Assembly: GCF_025460805.1 (NCBI RefSeq)
Contig: NZ_JAMXFJ010000012.1
Location: 106,603-170,602, forward strand
Direction of reading: 5' to 3'
DNA length: 64,000 nt
Source of the DNA: Microvirga sesbaniae
Lineage (GTDB): Bacteria; Pseudomonadota; Alphaproteobacteria; Rhizobiales; Beijerinckiaceae
The notes under the pieces are model-generated. The model was not told where the DNA came from and ran no database searches. It saw only the letters and a list, made by a program, of their open reading frames with translations. Position 1 is the stretch's first letter. Each line of letters opens with the position of its first letter. The position numbers and the translations under genes are program-made. Shown here piece after piece: positions 26,333-34,575 of this stretch.

Positions 26333-29284
26333 CTAGCCCATCACCTCGCGGTAGACGTCCCCCACGCGGCGATACTGCTCGGCGAGATGCGACAGCAGCA
26401 CGGTGGCGTTCGGCAGCCCCGCCACCGTGGCGAGCCGTTTCAGGATCGGCTGCGGCACGGATTCCGCGTCGAAGCGGCCCTCGATGGTCAGCCGCTGCCA
26501 CTGGAAGATGTCGTTGAGGAGCTTGTGCGCCTCGATCAGGCTCCGCCCGGCCTCCCGGTCCAGCAGGCCCTCGGCCTGAGCCTGCGCGAAGGCCGCTTCC
26601 GTCGGACATCCGATCAGCGACGGATGCGCGTGCGCATGGGCCAGCACGAGCGCCTGCGCGATGAAGTCGAGGTCCGTGAGGCCGCCCCGGGCGAGCTTGA
26701 GATCCCACGGATCGGCGTCGCCCTTCTCCTGGGCGATCAGCTCGCGCATGGACCGCACGTCCGCGAAGACCTTTTTCGGATCGCGCCGCGCCGCCAGGAT
26801 CCCCCTGATGGATTCCGACACCTCGGCGCCGAACGCGTCGTCGCCGGCGATCACCCGGGCGCGGGTGAGCGCCATGTGCTCCCAGAGATCGGCCTCGCCC
26901 GTCTGATAGGCCACGAAGCCCTTGAACTGCGACGCCACGGGGCCTTTGCCGCCCTGCGGCCGCAGGCGCAGGTCCACGTCGTAGAGCAGGCCGCGCCGGG
27001 TCGGCACCGTGAGGGCCGAGACCAGGCGCTGCGTGAGGCGCGTGAAGTAGACGACCGCATCGAGGCTGCGGGCGCCCGTGCTCTCGCGGGCGTTCTCGTC
27101 GAAATCGTAGATCACCACCAGGTCGAGGTCGGACCCCGCCGTCAGCTCGCGGCTGCCCAGGCGCCCGAGGCCGAGGATCGCGATCCTGGCGCCCGGCACC
27201 GTGCCGTGCTCGGCCTCGAACGCCCGGCGCACCGCGTCGAACGAGGCCCGGATCACGGCGCGGGCGATGGCCGCATAGGCTTCGCCCGCCTGGGCCGGCG
27301 AGACGACCCCGGAGAGCAGCCGGGCCCCGGTGACGAAGCGCATCTGGCGCGCCGCGTCGCGCACCCGGTCCAGAAAATCCTCGAAGTCGCGCGGCGGGCC
27401 GATCAGCTGCCGGACCTGGCTTTCGACGGTCGCCTCGTCGACGGCCGGCGTGCCGAAGGCGGGGTCGATGAGCGCGTCGAGCACGTGCGGCGACTGCGCG
27501 ACCGTATCGGCGAGCCGGGGCGCGGTGCCGAGCAGGTCCGCGAACAGGAGCCGCAGGCGGTCGTGGGATTGCAGGATGGTGAGGAGCTCGACGGCGGCCG
27601 GCATGCGGCCGAAGGCGCGGTCGAGGGCGGCCAGGGCGCCGTCGGGTTCGGCGGTGCCGCCGAGCGCCGAGAGCAGCGCCGGCGTCAGCTCCGTGAGGAC
27701 CTCGCGGGCCCGCGCGCTCTGGATCGCGGGACGGCGGCCGAAATGCCAGCCGCGCACCGTTTCCGCCACGCGCTCCGGCTCGCGGAACCCGAGGCGCTGG
27801 AGCGTGGCGAGGGTTTCCGGATCGTCGCCGGTGCCGGTGAAGACGAGGCTTCCCGCATCGGAGGCGAGCTCCGGCCCCTCCTCGAACAGGAGCGCGTAAT
27901 GACCCTGCACGATCTTGGCCTGATCGGTCAGGGCCGTGGCGAAGGCCTTGATGGTGGGATAGCCGCAGAACCGGGCGAAGCGCTTGAGCGCGTCCTCGTC
28001 CGCGGGCAGACGCTGCGTCTGCTCGTCGGCCACCATCTGCAGCCGGTGCTCGATGGTGCGCAGGAAGCGATAGGCGTCGGAGAGCTCGTCGCGCGCCCTG
28101 TCGGTGATCCAGCCCTCGTCGTGCAGGGCCTTGAGCATGTCGAGGGTCCGCCGCCCGCGCAGGGCCGGCCGGCGCCCGCCGAAGACGAGCTGCTGGGTCT
28201 GCACGAAGAACTCGATCTCGCGGATGCCCCCGCGTCCGAGCTTGATGTCGTGACCCGCGACGGCGATCTCGTCATGGCCGCGCACCGCATGGATCTGGCG
28301 CTTCATGGCGTGCACGTCGGCGATGGACGCGAAGTCGAAATACTTGCGCCAGATGAACGGGCGAAGCTCCTTCAGGAAGGTCTCGCCGAGGGCGAGGTCG
28401 CCCGCCACGGGCCGCGCCTTGATGAAGGCGGCGCGCTCCCAGTTCTGCCCGACGGTCTCGTAGTAGACATAGGCGGAGGACAACGACATGGCGGTCGGCG
28501 TGGAGCCCGGATCGGGGCGCAGGCGGTAATCGACCCGATGCACGTAGCCGTCCGCCGTGCGCTCCTGCAGGAGCTTGGCGAGCTGCTGGGCGATGCGCGT
28601 GTAGACCGTGGCGGCCTCCGACGGGTCCTTCAGGGCCGTCGCGTCGGGATCGAAGAAGATGACCAGGTCGATGTCGCTCGAGTAGTTGAGCTCGCCGGCG
28701 CCGTGCTTGCCGAGCGCCAGGACCGTGAAGCCGGAGCCCTCGCCGGGAGAATCGGGGTCCGAGAGACGGATGCGCCCGAGATCGGCCGCCTCGGTCAGCA
28801 CCAGGTTCACGCCGCCGGTCACGGACGCGTCGGCGAAATCGGACAGGGCCTGGGTGACCTGCTCCGTGCTCCAGAGCCCGCCCATGTCGGCCAGGGCCAC
28901 GAGCAGGGCATGGGCGTTGCGGTTCCGCCGGAACGCCCGCACGGCGTCGTTGCGCGTCATGGCGCCGGACCGCACCTCGCGGAACAGACCGGATTGTTTC
29001 TCGACGATGGCCCGGTGGGCCTCTTCCGGCGGCGCGAGGGCGAGCCCGGCGATCCGGGCCGGATCGTTGACCACGAGCTGCCAGAGGAAGGGCGAGTGAT
29101 CGGCGAGCGCCAGCAGGAGGTCGCGGAACAGGCCGCCGTCGAGAGCGCCCGCCAGCGCCTCGGCCTCGGGCTCGTCCCGGATCCGCCTGACGAAATCCGC
29201 CAGCTGCGCCTTGGCGCGCCTCGCATCCGAAACCAGCGGGGCCTTCGTCAGGCGTTCGAGCAGGGAGTTCGTCGGGTCCGGCAC
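26333..29284 (-). CDS. glnE: Bifunctional glutamine synthetase adenylyltransferase/deadenylylase
   Basis: Controls glutamine synthetase by adding or removing AMP in response to PII state and glutamine. The protein of about 983 residues has two nucleotidyltransferase domains, an N-terminal deadenylylase half with SSDIDLVIFFDPD and a C-terminal adenylylase half with GSDLDLVVIYDFDE, each followed by a helical regulatory bundle, as in the family. The start is unclear: GTG 29284 (VPDPTNSLLERL) was chosen; TTG 29290 or TTG 29344 would lengthen it by 2 or 20 residues. It closes the conserved ccm-degP-two-component-glnE gene order of Rhizobiales. Confidence 0.93.
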   Translation of the reverse strand: MPDPTNSLLERLTKAPLVSDARRAKAQLADFVRRIRDEPEAEALAGALDGGLFRDLLLALADHSPFLWQLVVNDPARIAGLALAPPEEAHRAIVEKQSGLFREVRSGAMTRNDAVRAFRRNRNAHALLVALADMGGLWSTEQVTQALSDFADASVTGGVNLVLTEAADLGRIRLSDPDSPGEGSGFTVLALGKHGAGELNYSSDIDLVIFFDPDATALKDPSEAATVYTRIAQQLAKLLQERTADGYVHRVDYRLRPDPGSTPTAMSLSSAYVYYETVGQNWERAAFIKARPVAGDLALGETFLKELRPFIWRKYFDFASIADVHAMKRQIHAVRGHDEIAVAGHDIKLGRGGIREIEFFVQTQQLVFGGRRPALRGRRTLDMLKALHDEGWITDRARDELSDAYRFLRTIEHRLQMVADEQTQRLPADEDALKRFARFCGYPTIKAFATALTDQAKIVQGHYALLFEEGPELASDAGSLVFTGTGDDPETLATLQRLGFREPERVAETVRGWHFGRRPAIQSARAREVLTELTPALLSALGGTAEPDGALAALDRAFGRMPAAVELLTILQSHDRLRLLFADLLGTAPRLADTVAQSPHVLDALIDPAFGTPAVDEATVESQVRQLIGPPRDFEDFLDRVRDAARQMRFVTGARLLSGVVSPAQAGEAYAAIARAVIRASFDAVRRAFEAEHGTVPGARIAILGLGRLGSRELTAGSDLDLVVIYDFDENARESTGARSLDAVVYFTRLTQRLVSALTVPTRRGLLYDVDLRLRPQGGKGPVASQFKGFVAYQTGEADLWEHMALTRARVIAGDDAFGAEVSESIRGILAARRDPKKVFADVRSMRELIAQEKGDADPWDLKLARGGLTDLDFIAQALVLAHAHAHPSLIGCPTEAAFAQAQAEGLLDREAGRSLIEAHKLLNDIFQWQRLTIEGRFDAESVPQPILKRLATVAGLPNATVLLSHLAEQYRRVGDVYREVMG

Positions 29285-29344
29285 GGCCAATCCATCGGGT
29301 GTCTGCGGGGCCCCTGAGTGTTCACGCCGCAGCCGAGGAGGCAA

Positions 29345-29535
29345 TCGAAAAGTTCGGCCGCGCCTTCGCGTCGTTCGGCCCGAGGATCCACTCCCCCGTC
29401 ATCACCGGGCTTGTCCCGGTGATCCCGATTGTTTGAGGCGCCGCGCCCTACCGATCGGGATGGCCGGCACAAGGCCGGCCATGACATGGGGAGGGGCAGG
29501 AAGGGCGGAGGGTGCCGTGACGCGGGAGGGTGTCC
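29345..29535. repeat. Composite repeat between glnE and the HAMP kinase gene
   Basis: One composite repeat in B-first orientation at 29397-29488, with B inner pairs GGG/CCC and A inner pairs GGC/GCC. It separates two genes on the same strand and could attenuate read-through into glnE. Confidence 0.7.
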
Positions 29536-30957
29536 TCACGCGGCCGATTGCAGGGGCGCGGGCGGCAGCTCGGCGGCCTTGAGGGGCATGGCCAGGATCA
29601 CCCGCAGGCCGGGCTCGTTGTCCTCCAGCAGCAGGGCGCCGCCGTGAAGCCTTGCGACGGCGGCCGCCAGGCTGAGGCCGAGGCCGAACCCGGGGCGCGA
29701 GCGCGCGGTCTCCAGGCGCACGAACCGCTCGAGCACGCGGCCGCGCTCGGAGGCCGGGATGCCGGGGCCGCGGTCGGCCACCGCGATCCGCACCTCGCCG
29801 TCGCGGCGATGGGCCGAGACGCCGATCGTCTGCGGCTTGCCGCCGGCCGCGGAGCCGTATTTCAGCGCGTTGTCGAGGAGGTTCGCCATGGCCTGCCCCA
29901 GCAGCTCGCGGCTGCCGTGGACCGGCAGGTCGTCCTCGACGGAGACCGTGAGCGACACGCCCGCCTCCTCGGCCAGGGCGTCGTAGAGCTCCGCCACGTC
30001 GCGCACGGCCTCGGCGGCGTCGAAATCCGCCAGCCCCTCGCGGGCGTTGCCGGCCTCGAGCCGCGCGATCATGAGCAGCGCGTTGAAGATGCGGATCAGG
30101 TTGTCGCTCTCCTCGATGGTGGCCTCGAGGGCGGATTTCAGCTCGTCGGGGGTGCTCGCGGTGCGCAGGGCCTCGTCGGCCTTGTTGCGCAGGCGCGTGA
30201 GCGGCGTCTTCAGGTCGTGGGCGATGTTGTCCGAGACCTCCCGCATGCCGCGCATCAGCTCGCCGATGCGGTCGAGCATGTCGTTGAGGTTCTGCGCCAG
30301 GCGGTCGAGCTCGTCGCCGGTTCCGGCGATCCTGAGCCGCCCGCCCAGGTCGCCGGTCATGATGTGGCGCGTGATCTCGGTCATGTCGTCGACGCGCTTG
30401 AGCACGCGCCGCGTGATGAACCAGCCGCCGACGCAGCCGAGCACCACGATGAAGAGCAGCGAATAGAAGAAGGCCCGGTAGATCACCTCCTGCAGGCGCC
30501 GGCGCTCCTCGATGTCCCGCCCGACCAGGAGCCTGAACCCGCCCGGCAGGAGATAGACGCGCACGATCGCCATGTCGGGCCGCGCCTCGGTCTCGTCCGT
30601 GCGGTTGTAGAGCGTCTCGAACTGGCCCGTGCGGCCGATCACGCCGGGCGGCAGGGCCCCCACGTTGCCGGCGACGCGCTCGCCCGCTTCCGTCGTGACG
30701 AGATAGAGCATGGCGCCCGGCGCGCGCGAGCGCCGCTCGACGATGTTCACGAGACGGCGCAGGCCGCCGAACCGGTACTGGTCCGACAGGCTGTTGATCT
30801 CGCTCTCGATGGTCGACACGAACTGGTCGGTGAGCAGCCGCTGGGCGTTCCAGGCCACGTAGCCCAGGCCCACGAAGGCGAAGATGGTGAAGATGAGGAG
30901 ATACGCCAGGGACAGCTTGAACGCCGTCGTCCGGACGAGCTTGCCGAGGGCGCTCAT
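29536..30957 (-). CDS. HAMP-domain sensor histidine kinase
   Basis: A 473-residue classical membrane kinase. Transmembrane helices lie at about 12-34 and 163-185, with a periplasmic domain of about 130 residues between; HAMP follows (about 183-240), then HisKA with NIAHDLKTPLTRLRN and the HATPase boxes MANLLDNALKYGS, VADRGPGIP and FGLGLSLAAAVARLHGG. It is downstream of, and presumably paired with, the OmpR-type regulator gene at 31160-31858. Together with the adjacent degP-like gene this resembles envelope-stress systems, but the signal is unknown. Confidence 0.92.
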   Translation of the reverse strand: MSALGKLVRTTAFKLSLAYLLIFTIFAFVGLGYVAWNAQRLLTDQFVSTIESEINSLSDQYRFGGLRRLVNIVERRSRAPGAMLYLVTTEAGERVAGNVGALPPGVIGRTGQFETLYNRTDETEARPDMAIVRVYLLPGGFRLLVGRDIEERRRLQEVIYRAFFYSLLFIVVLGCVGGWFITRRVLKRVDDMTEITRHIMTGDLGGRLRIAGTGDELDRLAQNLNDMLDRIGELMRGMREVSDNIAHDLKTPLTRLRNKADEALRTASTPDELKSALEATIEESDNLIRIFNALLMIARLEAGNAREGLADFDAAEAVRDVAELYDALAEEAGVSLTVSVEDDLPVHGSRELLGQAMANLLDNALKYGSAAGGKPQTIGVSAHRRDGEVRIAVADRGPGIPASERGRVLERFVRLETARSRPGFGLGLSLAAAVARLHGGALLLEDNEPGLRVILAMPLKAAELPPAPLQSAA

Positions 30958-31159
30958 GATGCGCCTCCGCCCTCGCCTCTTCTCCGGATCTCGGGGAGAA
31001 CCATTCTTTCCGGTCGTCTCACCCGCGACGTCATGGCCGGCCTCGTGCCGGCCATCCCGACCAGGAAGAACGCGGCTTTTTCCGGAACCGGGATCACCGG
31101 GACAAGACCCGTGACGACACGGCGGGGGCGCGAGCGAGGAAGGAATGATCCCGGACCGT
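30958..31159. repeat. Composite repeat inside the two-component operon
   Basis: A composite repeat with a decayed second hairpin lies at 31028-31119, between the response-regulator and kinase genes. Hairpin B has lost pairing (GGGACAAGACCCGTGACGA). Confidence 0.65.
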
Positions 31160-31858
31160 TCATTCCTCGTCGCCCTCCTGGCCGACGCGCACCATGTAGC
31201 CGGCGCCGCGGATGGTGTGTATCAGGGGCTTGTCGAAGCCCTTGTCGATCTTGGCGCGCAGGCGCGACACGTGCACGTCGATCACGTTCGTCTGCGGATC
31301 GAAGTGATAGTCCCACACGTGCTCCAGCAGCATGGTGCGGGTCACCACCTGGTTGGCGTTCTTCATGAGGTATTCGAGCAGCCTGAACTCGCGCGGCTGC
31401 AGCACGATCTCCTGGCCGGAGCGCGTCACCCGGTGGGACAGGCGGTCGAGCTCCAGGTCGGCGACGCGATAGATCGTCGGCTCGGCGCTGGGAGCCGAGC
31501 TGCGGCGGCGGGAGAGCACCTCGACGCGGGCCAGCAGTTCGGAGAAGGCGTAGGGCTTGGGCAGGTAATCGTCGCCGCCGGCGCGCAGGCCCTTCACCCG
31601 GTCGTCGACCTGGCCCAGGGCGGACAGGATCAGGACCGGCGTCTCGACCCGCTGCTCGCGCAGGGACCGGATCAGGGAGAGGCCGTCGAGCTTGGGCAGC
31701 ATGCGGTCGACCACGAGCACGTCGTAATCGCCCTCCTCGGCCATGGCGTAGCCGTCGAGCCCGTCGGCGGCGTGGTCCGCCACGTGGCCCGCTTCCCGGA
31801 ACGCCTTGACGAGATAGGAGGCAGCCTCCTTGTCGTCCTCGATGATGAGAATGCGCAT
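31160..31858 (-). CDS. OmpR-family response regulator
   Basis: A 232-residue DNA-binding regulator. The receiver domain starts with RILIIEDDKEAA, the phosphoacceptor Asp is in VLVVDRMLPKLDG, and the conserved Thr/Lys switch reads ILSALG (Ser for Thr) and YLPKPYAF. The winged-helix domain follows (LQPREFRLLEYLM, NVIDVHVSRLRAKID, IHTIRGAGYMV). Start at MRILII (ATG 31858); longer frames have no support. It is the partner of the HAMP kinase downstream and directly follows the degP-like gene. Confidence 0.93.
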   Translation of the reverse strand: MRILIIEDDKEAASYLVKAFREAGHVADHAADGLDGYAMAEEGDYDVLVVDRMLPKLDGLSLIRSLREQRVETPVLILSALGQVDDRVKGLRAGGDDYLPKPYAFSELLARVEVLSRRRSSAPSAEPTIYRVADLELDRLSHRVTRSGQEIVLQPREFRLLEYLMKNANQVVTRTMLLEHVWDYHFDPQTNVIDVHVSRLRAKIDKGFDKPLIHTIRGAGYMVRVGQEGDEE

Positions 31859-31997
31859 CTGCCCGCTTGTCACGCGATGGAAAAACCCGACGGCAGGCCG
31901 GCCTTGGAGGGGGAGAGGCCGGCCTGCCGTGGGCAGAAGACACCAGGTGTCAGGGGCAATCAACTCAAAACCCCGGTGCCCTACTACCTTGTATGGA

Positions 31998-33215
31998 TCA
32001 GGCGCCCTTCGGCTGGGCTCCGACCTCCAGAGTCACGGTCCGCTCCTTGCCCTCGCGCCAGAGGGTGAGCGACAGGGACTTGCCGGGAGCGACGCTGGCC
32101 ACCTTGCGGGACAGGTCCTTGGCCTCCTTGATCGGCTCGCCGTCGACGGCCACGATCGTGTCGCCGGTCCGGATGCCGGCCTTGGCGGCGGGGCTGTCCT
32201 TCAGGGCCTCGGCCACGAGGGCGCCCTTGGGCTCCTTCAGGCCGATCGCCTCGGCGATCTCCTTGGTCACCGGCTGCATCTGCACGCCGATGAAGCCGCG
32301 GGTCACGGAGCCCTTGTCCTTCAGGGACGCCACCACGCTCTCGACGGTGCTCGCCGGGATCGCGAAGGCGATGCCCACATTGCCGCCCGACGGCGAGAAG
32401 ATCGCCGTGTTCACGCCGACCACCTCGCCGGCCAGGTTGAAGGTCGGGCCGCCGGAATTGCCCTTGTTCACCGAGGCGTCGATCTGGATGTAGTCGTCGT
32501 AGGGGCCCGAGCCGATGTCGCGGTGCTGGGCCGACACGATGCCGGCCGTCACGGTGCCGCCGAGGCCGAACGGGTTGCCGATCGCCATCACCCAGTCGCC
32601 GATGCGGGCCTTCTGGGGCGCGAGGCGGACATAGGGGAAGTCGTTGCCTTCGACCTTCAGGAGGGCGAGGTCGGTCTTCGGATCGGTGCCGATCACCTTG
32701 GCGTCGAGGGTCTTGCCGTCGTCCATGGTGATCTCGACCGCGGAGCCGTTCTCGACCACGTGGTTGTTGGTCACCACGTAGCCGTCGCCCGAGATGAAGA
32801 AGCCGGAGCCGAGAGCCTGGCCGAACTGGCGCGGACGCTCCTGGCGCGGGCCGCGGTCGCCGCGGCCAGGCATCTGGTCGCGGAACTGGCGGAAGAAGCG
32901 CTCCATCGGATGGCCCGGGGGCAGGTCGGGCATCGAGAACTGCTGGCCGTCCTCGTCGTCGTCGCCGTTGCGGTCGGCGACGTTCTGCACCTTGACCTTC
33001 ACGGCCACCACGGCGGGCTTCACCCGGTCGATGACGTCGGCGAAGGACGGGACGTTCTGAACCGGCTGCGCCATCGAGCGCAGTTCGGCATGGGCGGGCG
33101 TGGGAGCAACCAGACCGCTCTCGACGGCGCCGCCCGCGATGATCGCGGCCACGGCCGCTGCGCCGAGCCACTTTGCGGTGCGCGTGCGGGCGGGAGTGGA
33201 AATCTTGTCCAACAT
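31998..33215 (-). CDS. degP: DegP/HtrA-like periplasmic serine protease with one PDZ domain
   Basis: Trypsin-fold protease for misfolded envelope proteins, 405 residues. A signal peptide spans about 1-45 (cleavage after PAHA). The catalytic triad is His in GYVVTNNHVVENG, Asp in KTDLALLKV and Ser in NKGNSGGPTFN. One PDZ domain follows (GFIGVQMQPV to LSLTLWREGKERTV) and the protein then ends; typical Do/DegP proteins of this locus have two PDZ domains and about 480-510 residues. Start at MLDKIS with GGAGAG nine bases upstream. It is the gene upstream of the OmpR/HAMP pair. Confidence 0.9.
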   Translation of the reverse strand: MLDKISTPARTRTAKWLGAAAVAAIIAGGAVESGLVAPTPAHAELRSMAQPVQNVPSFADVIDRVKPAVVAVKVKVQNVADRNGDDDEDGQQFSMPDLPPGHPMERFFRQFRDQMPGRGDRGPRQERPRQFGQALGSGFFISGDGYVVTNNHVVENGSAVEITMDDGKTLDAKVIGTDPKTDLALLKVEGNDFPYVRLAPQKARIGDWVMAIGNPFGLGGTVTAGIVSAQHRDIGSGPYDDYIQIDASVNKGNSGGPTFNLAGEVVGVNTAIFSPSGGNVGIAFAIPASTVESVVASLKDKGSVTRGFIGVQMQPVTKEIAEAIGLKEPKGALVAEALKDSPAAKAGIRTGDTIVAVDGEPIKEAKDLSRKVASVAPGKSLSLTLWREGKERTVTLEVGAQPKGA

Positions 33216-33542
33216 GTCTTGTCTCTCCTCGAAGAATCTTCGGCGGAACCCTGTCGGGTTCGTCATGGGAGCAAGATGGGGGCTCACGCCTTACGGCACC
33301 CTCACGCGCAGATGAATTGTTGGTAAGGTTCGGGGTCGGGCACGGGGCCGGTGATGACGGGGGAGAGGCGGGACAGGCCGGTGACAACACCCTCCGCCCT
33401 TCCCGCCACCCTCCGCACGTCATGGCCGGGCTTGTCCCGGCCATCCCGATCCTGTGAGGCACCGCGCCCTACGGAAGCGGGATCACCGGCACAAGGCCGG
33501 TGATGACGTGGTGTGTGTGACCCGGCGATGACGGGTGAGCCC
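33216..33542. repeat. Intergenic region upstream of degP
   Basis: The first 100 bases are probably the degP promoter/leader, with a small palindrome GAAGAATCTTC at 33230-33240. Fragments of hairpin B occur around 33340-33360, and a full composite repeat lies at 33416-33510. No gene seen. Confidence 0.65.
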
Positions 33543-33959
33543 TCACCGCCCCCGTCGCGACGAGACCCTGGCCTTCCTGGCCTTGGGCTTCGCCGCCTTG
33601 GCCGGCTTCGCCGCCGCCTTCGAGTCACGCCGGCTCGCGCGCGCGGTCCTGCCCGGCTCGTCGCGCCCGGACGGGACCACGTCCGGATGCCCGTCCGCCG
33701 CATCGTCGAGCACCCGCTGCGGCGGGAGCGGCGCGCTGCTGCGGGCCACCACCGTGCTGCTGAGGCACTGGGTCACGTAGGCCGCGCGCCGCTCCACGAT
33801 GCGCCGGTAATCGTCCACCTGGATCTTGCGCTTGGGCACGATCCGGCTCCGCGCCTCGATGCGGCAGGCCTCGCGTTTGGCCACAAGATCCTCGCTCGCG
33901 CGGGCGGCGAAAGGCAGGGCGAGAAGGAACAGACACAATCCATGGGCCGCAAGCTTCAC
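33543..33959 (-). CDS. Small secreted basic protein
   Basis: A 138-residue protein with a signal peptide (KLAAHGLCLFLLALPFAARA, cleavage before SEDL), a central folded-looking part with two Cys (EACRIEARSRIV, YVTQCLSS), and a low-complexity C-terminus rich in Lys, Ala and Arg (KAAAKPAKAAKPKARKARVSSRRGR split over residues about 113-138). The start is GTG 33959 with AAAGG upstream. No family is recognised. The basic tail could bind acidic envelope polymers or nucleic acid; that is speculation. Confidence 0.65.
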   Translation of the reverse strand: MKLAAHGLCLFLLALPFAARASEDLVAKREACRIEARSRIVPKRKIQVDDYRRIVERRAAYVTQCLSSTVVARSSAPLPPQRVLDDAADGHPDVVPSGRDEPGRTARASRRDSKAAAKPAKAAKPKARKARVSSRRGR

Positions 33960-34113
33960 GACCGGACCTTTCGCAGGGGAATATCGGGAAATCTCGGTGT
34001 CGGATATCAGCCGATTCGACCCTTGGCGCCGCGACAAAATGGCGTGCTCAACAGAAAGGATCGAACGTGCTTAACGCGCGCCGCAGCGCCGTTCGAGGGG
34101 CCGGCCCGTGCCC

Positions 34114-34572
34114 TCAGGCGCCCTGATCGCGTTTGAGCAGGTCCTCGAGCGCCTGCTGCTCCTGCGCGTCGAGAGCGGCGGCGGGCCGCGGGCGGCGCCG
34201 CAGGGCCGCGTAGGCGCCGATGCCGCCGAGGACCAGGACGAGAGCCGGCGTCAGCCAGAGCAGCAGGGTGTGCCCCCGGAAGGCCGGCTTGAGCAGCACG
34301 AACTCGCCGTAGCGCTGCACCAGGAAGTCGCGCACCTGCGCGTCCGTGTCGCCCGCCACCAGGCGCTCGCGCACGAGGAGCCGCAGATCCTTGGCGAGCT
34401 GCGCGTCGGAATCGTCGATGGACTGGTTCTGGCACACGAGGCAGCGCAGGCCCGCCGAGATGTCCCGCGCGCGCTTCTCCAGGGCCTGATCCTTCAGCAC
34501 CTCGTCCGGCTGCACGGCGAGGACGGGACCGGCCAGCAAGAGGGCCGCGAGGAGAGCGAGCACGAAGCGCAT
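34114..34572 (-). CDS. ccmH: Cytochrome c-type biogenesis protein CcmH (CycL)
   Basis: Membrane-anchored thiol oxidoreductase that keeps apocytochrome c haem-binding cysteines reduced. The 152-residue protein has a signal anchor (1-19), the redox motif LRCLVCQNQSIDDSDA, the conserved RDFLVQRYGEFVLLKPAF, and a C-terminal transmembrane helix (about 102-122). It lies 3 bases after ccmF in the ccmI-E-F-H operon. Confidence 0.96.
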   Translation of the reverse strand: MRFVLALLAALLLAGPVLAVQPDEVLKDQALEKRARDISAGLRCLVCQNQSIDDSDAQLAKDLRLLVRERLVAGDTDAQVRDFLVQRYGEFVLLKPAFRGHTLLLWLTPALVLVLGGIGAYAALRRRPRPAAALDAQEQQALEDLLKRDQGA

Positions 34573-34575
34573 GGC

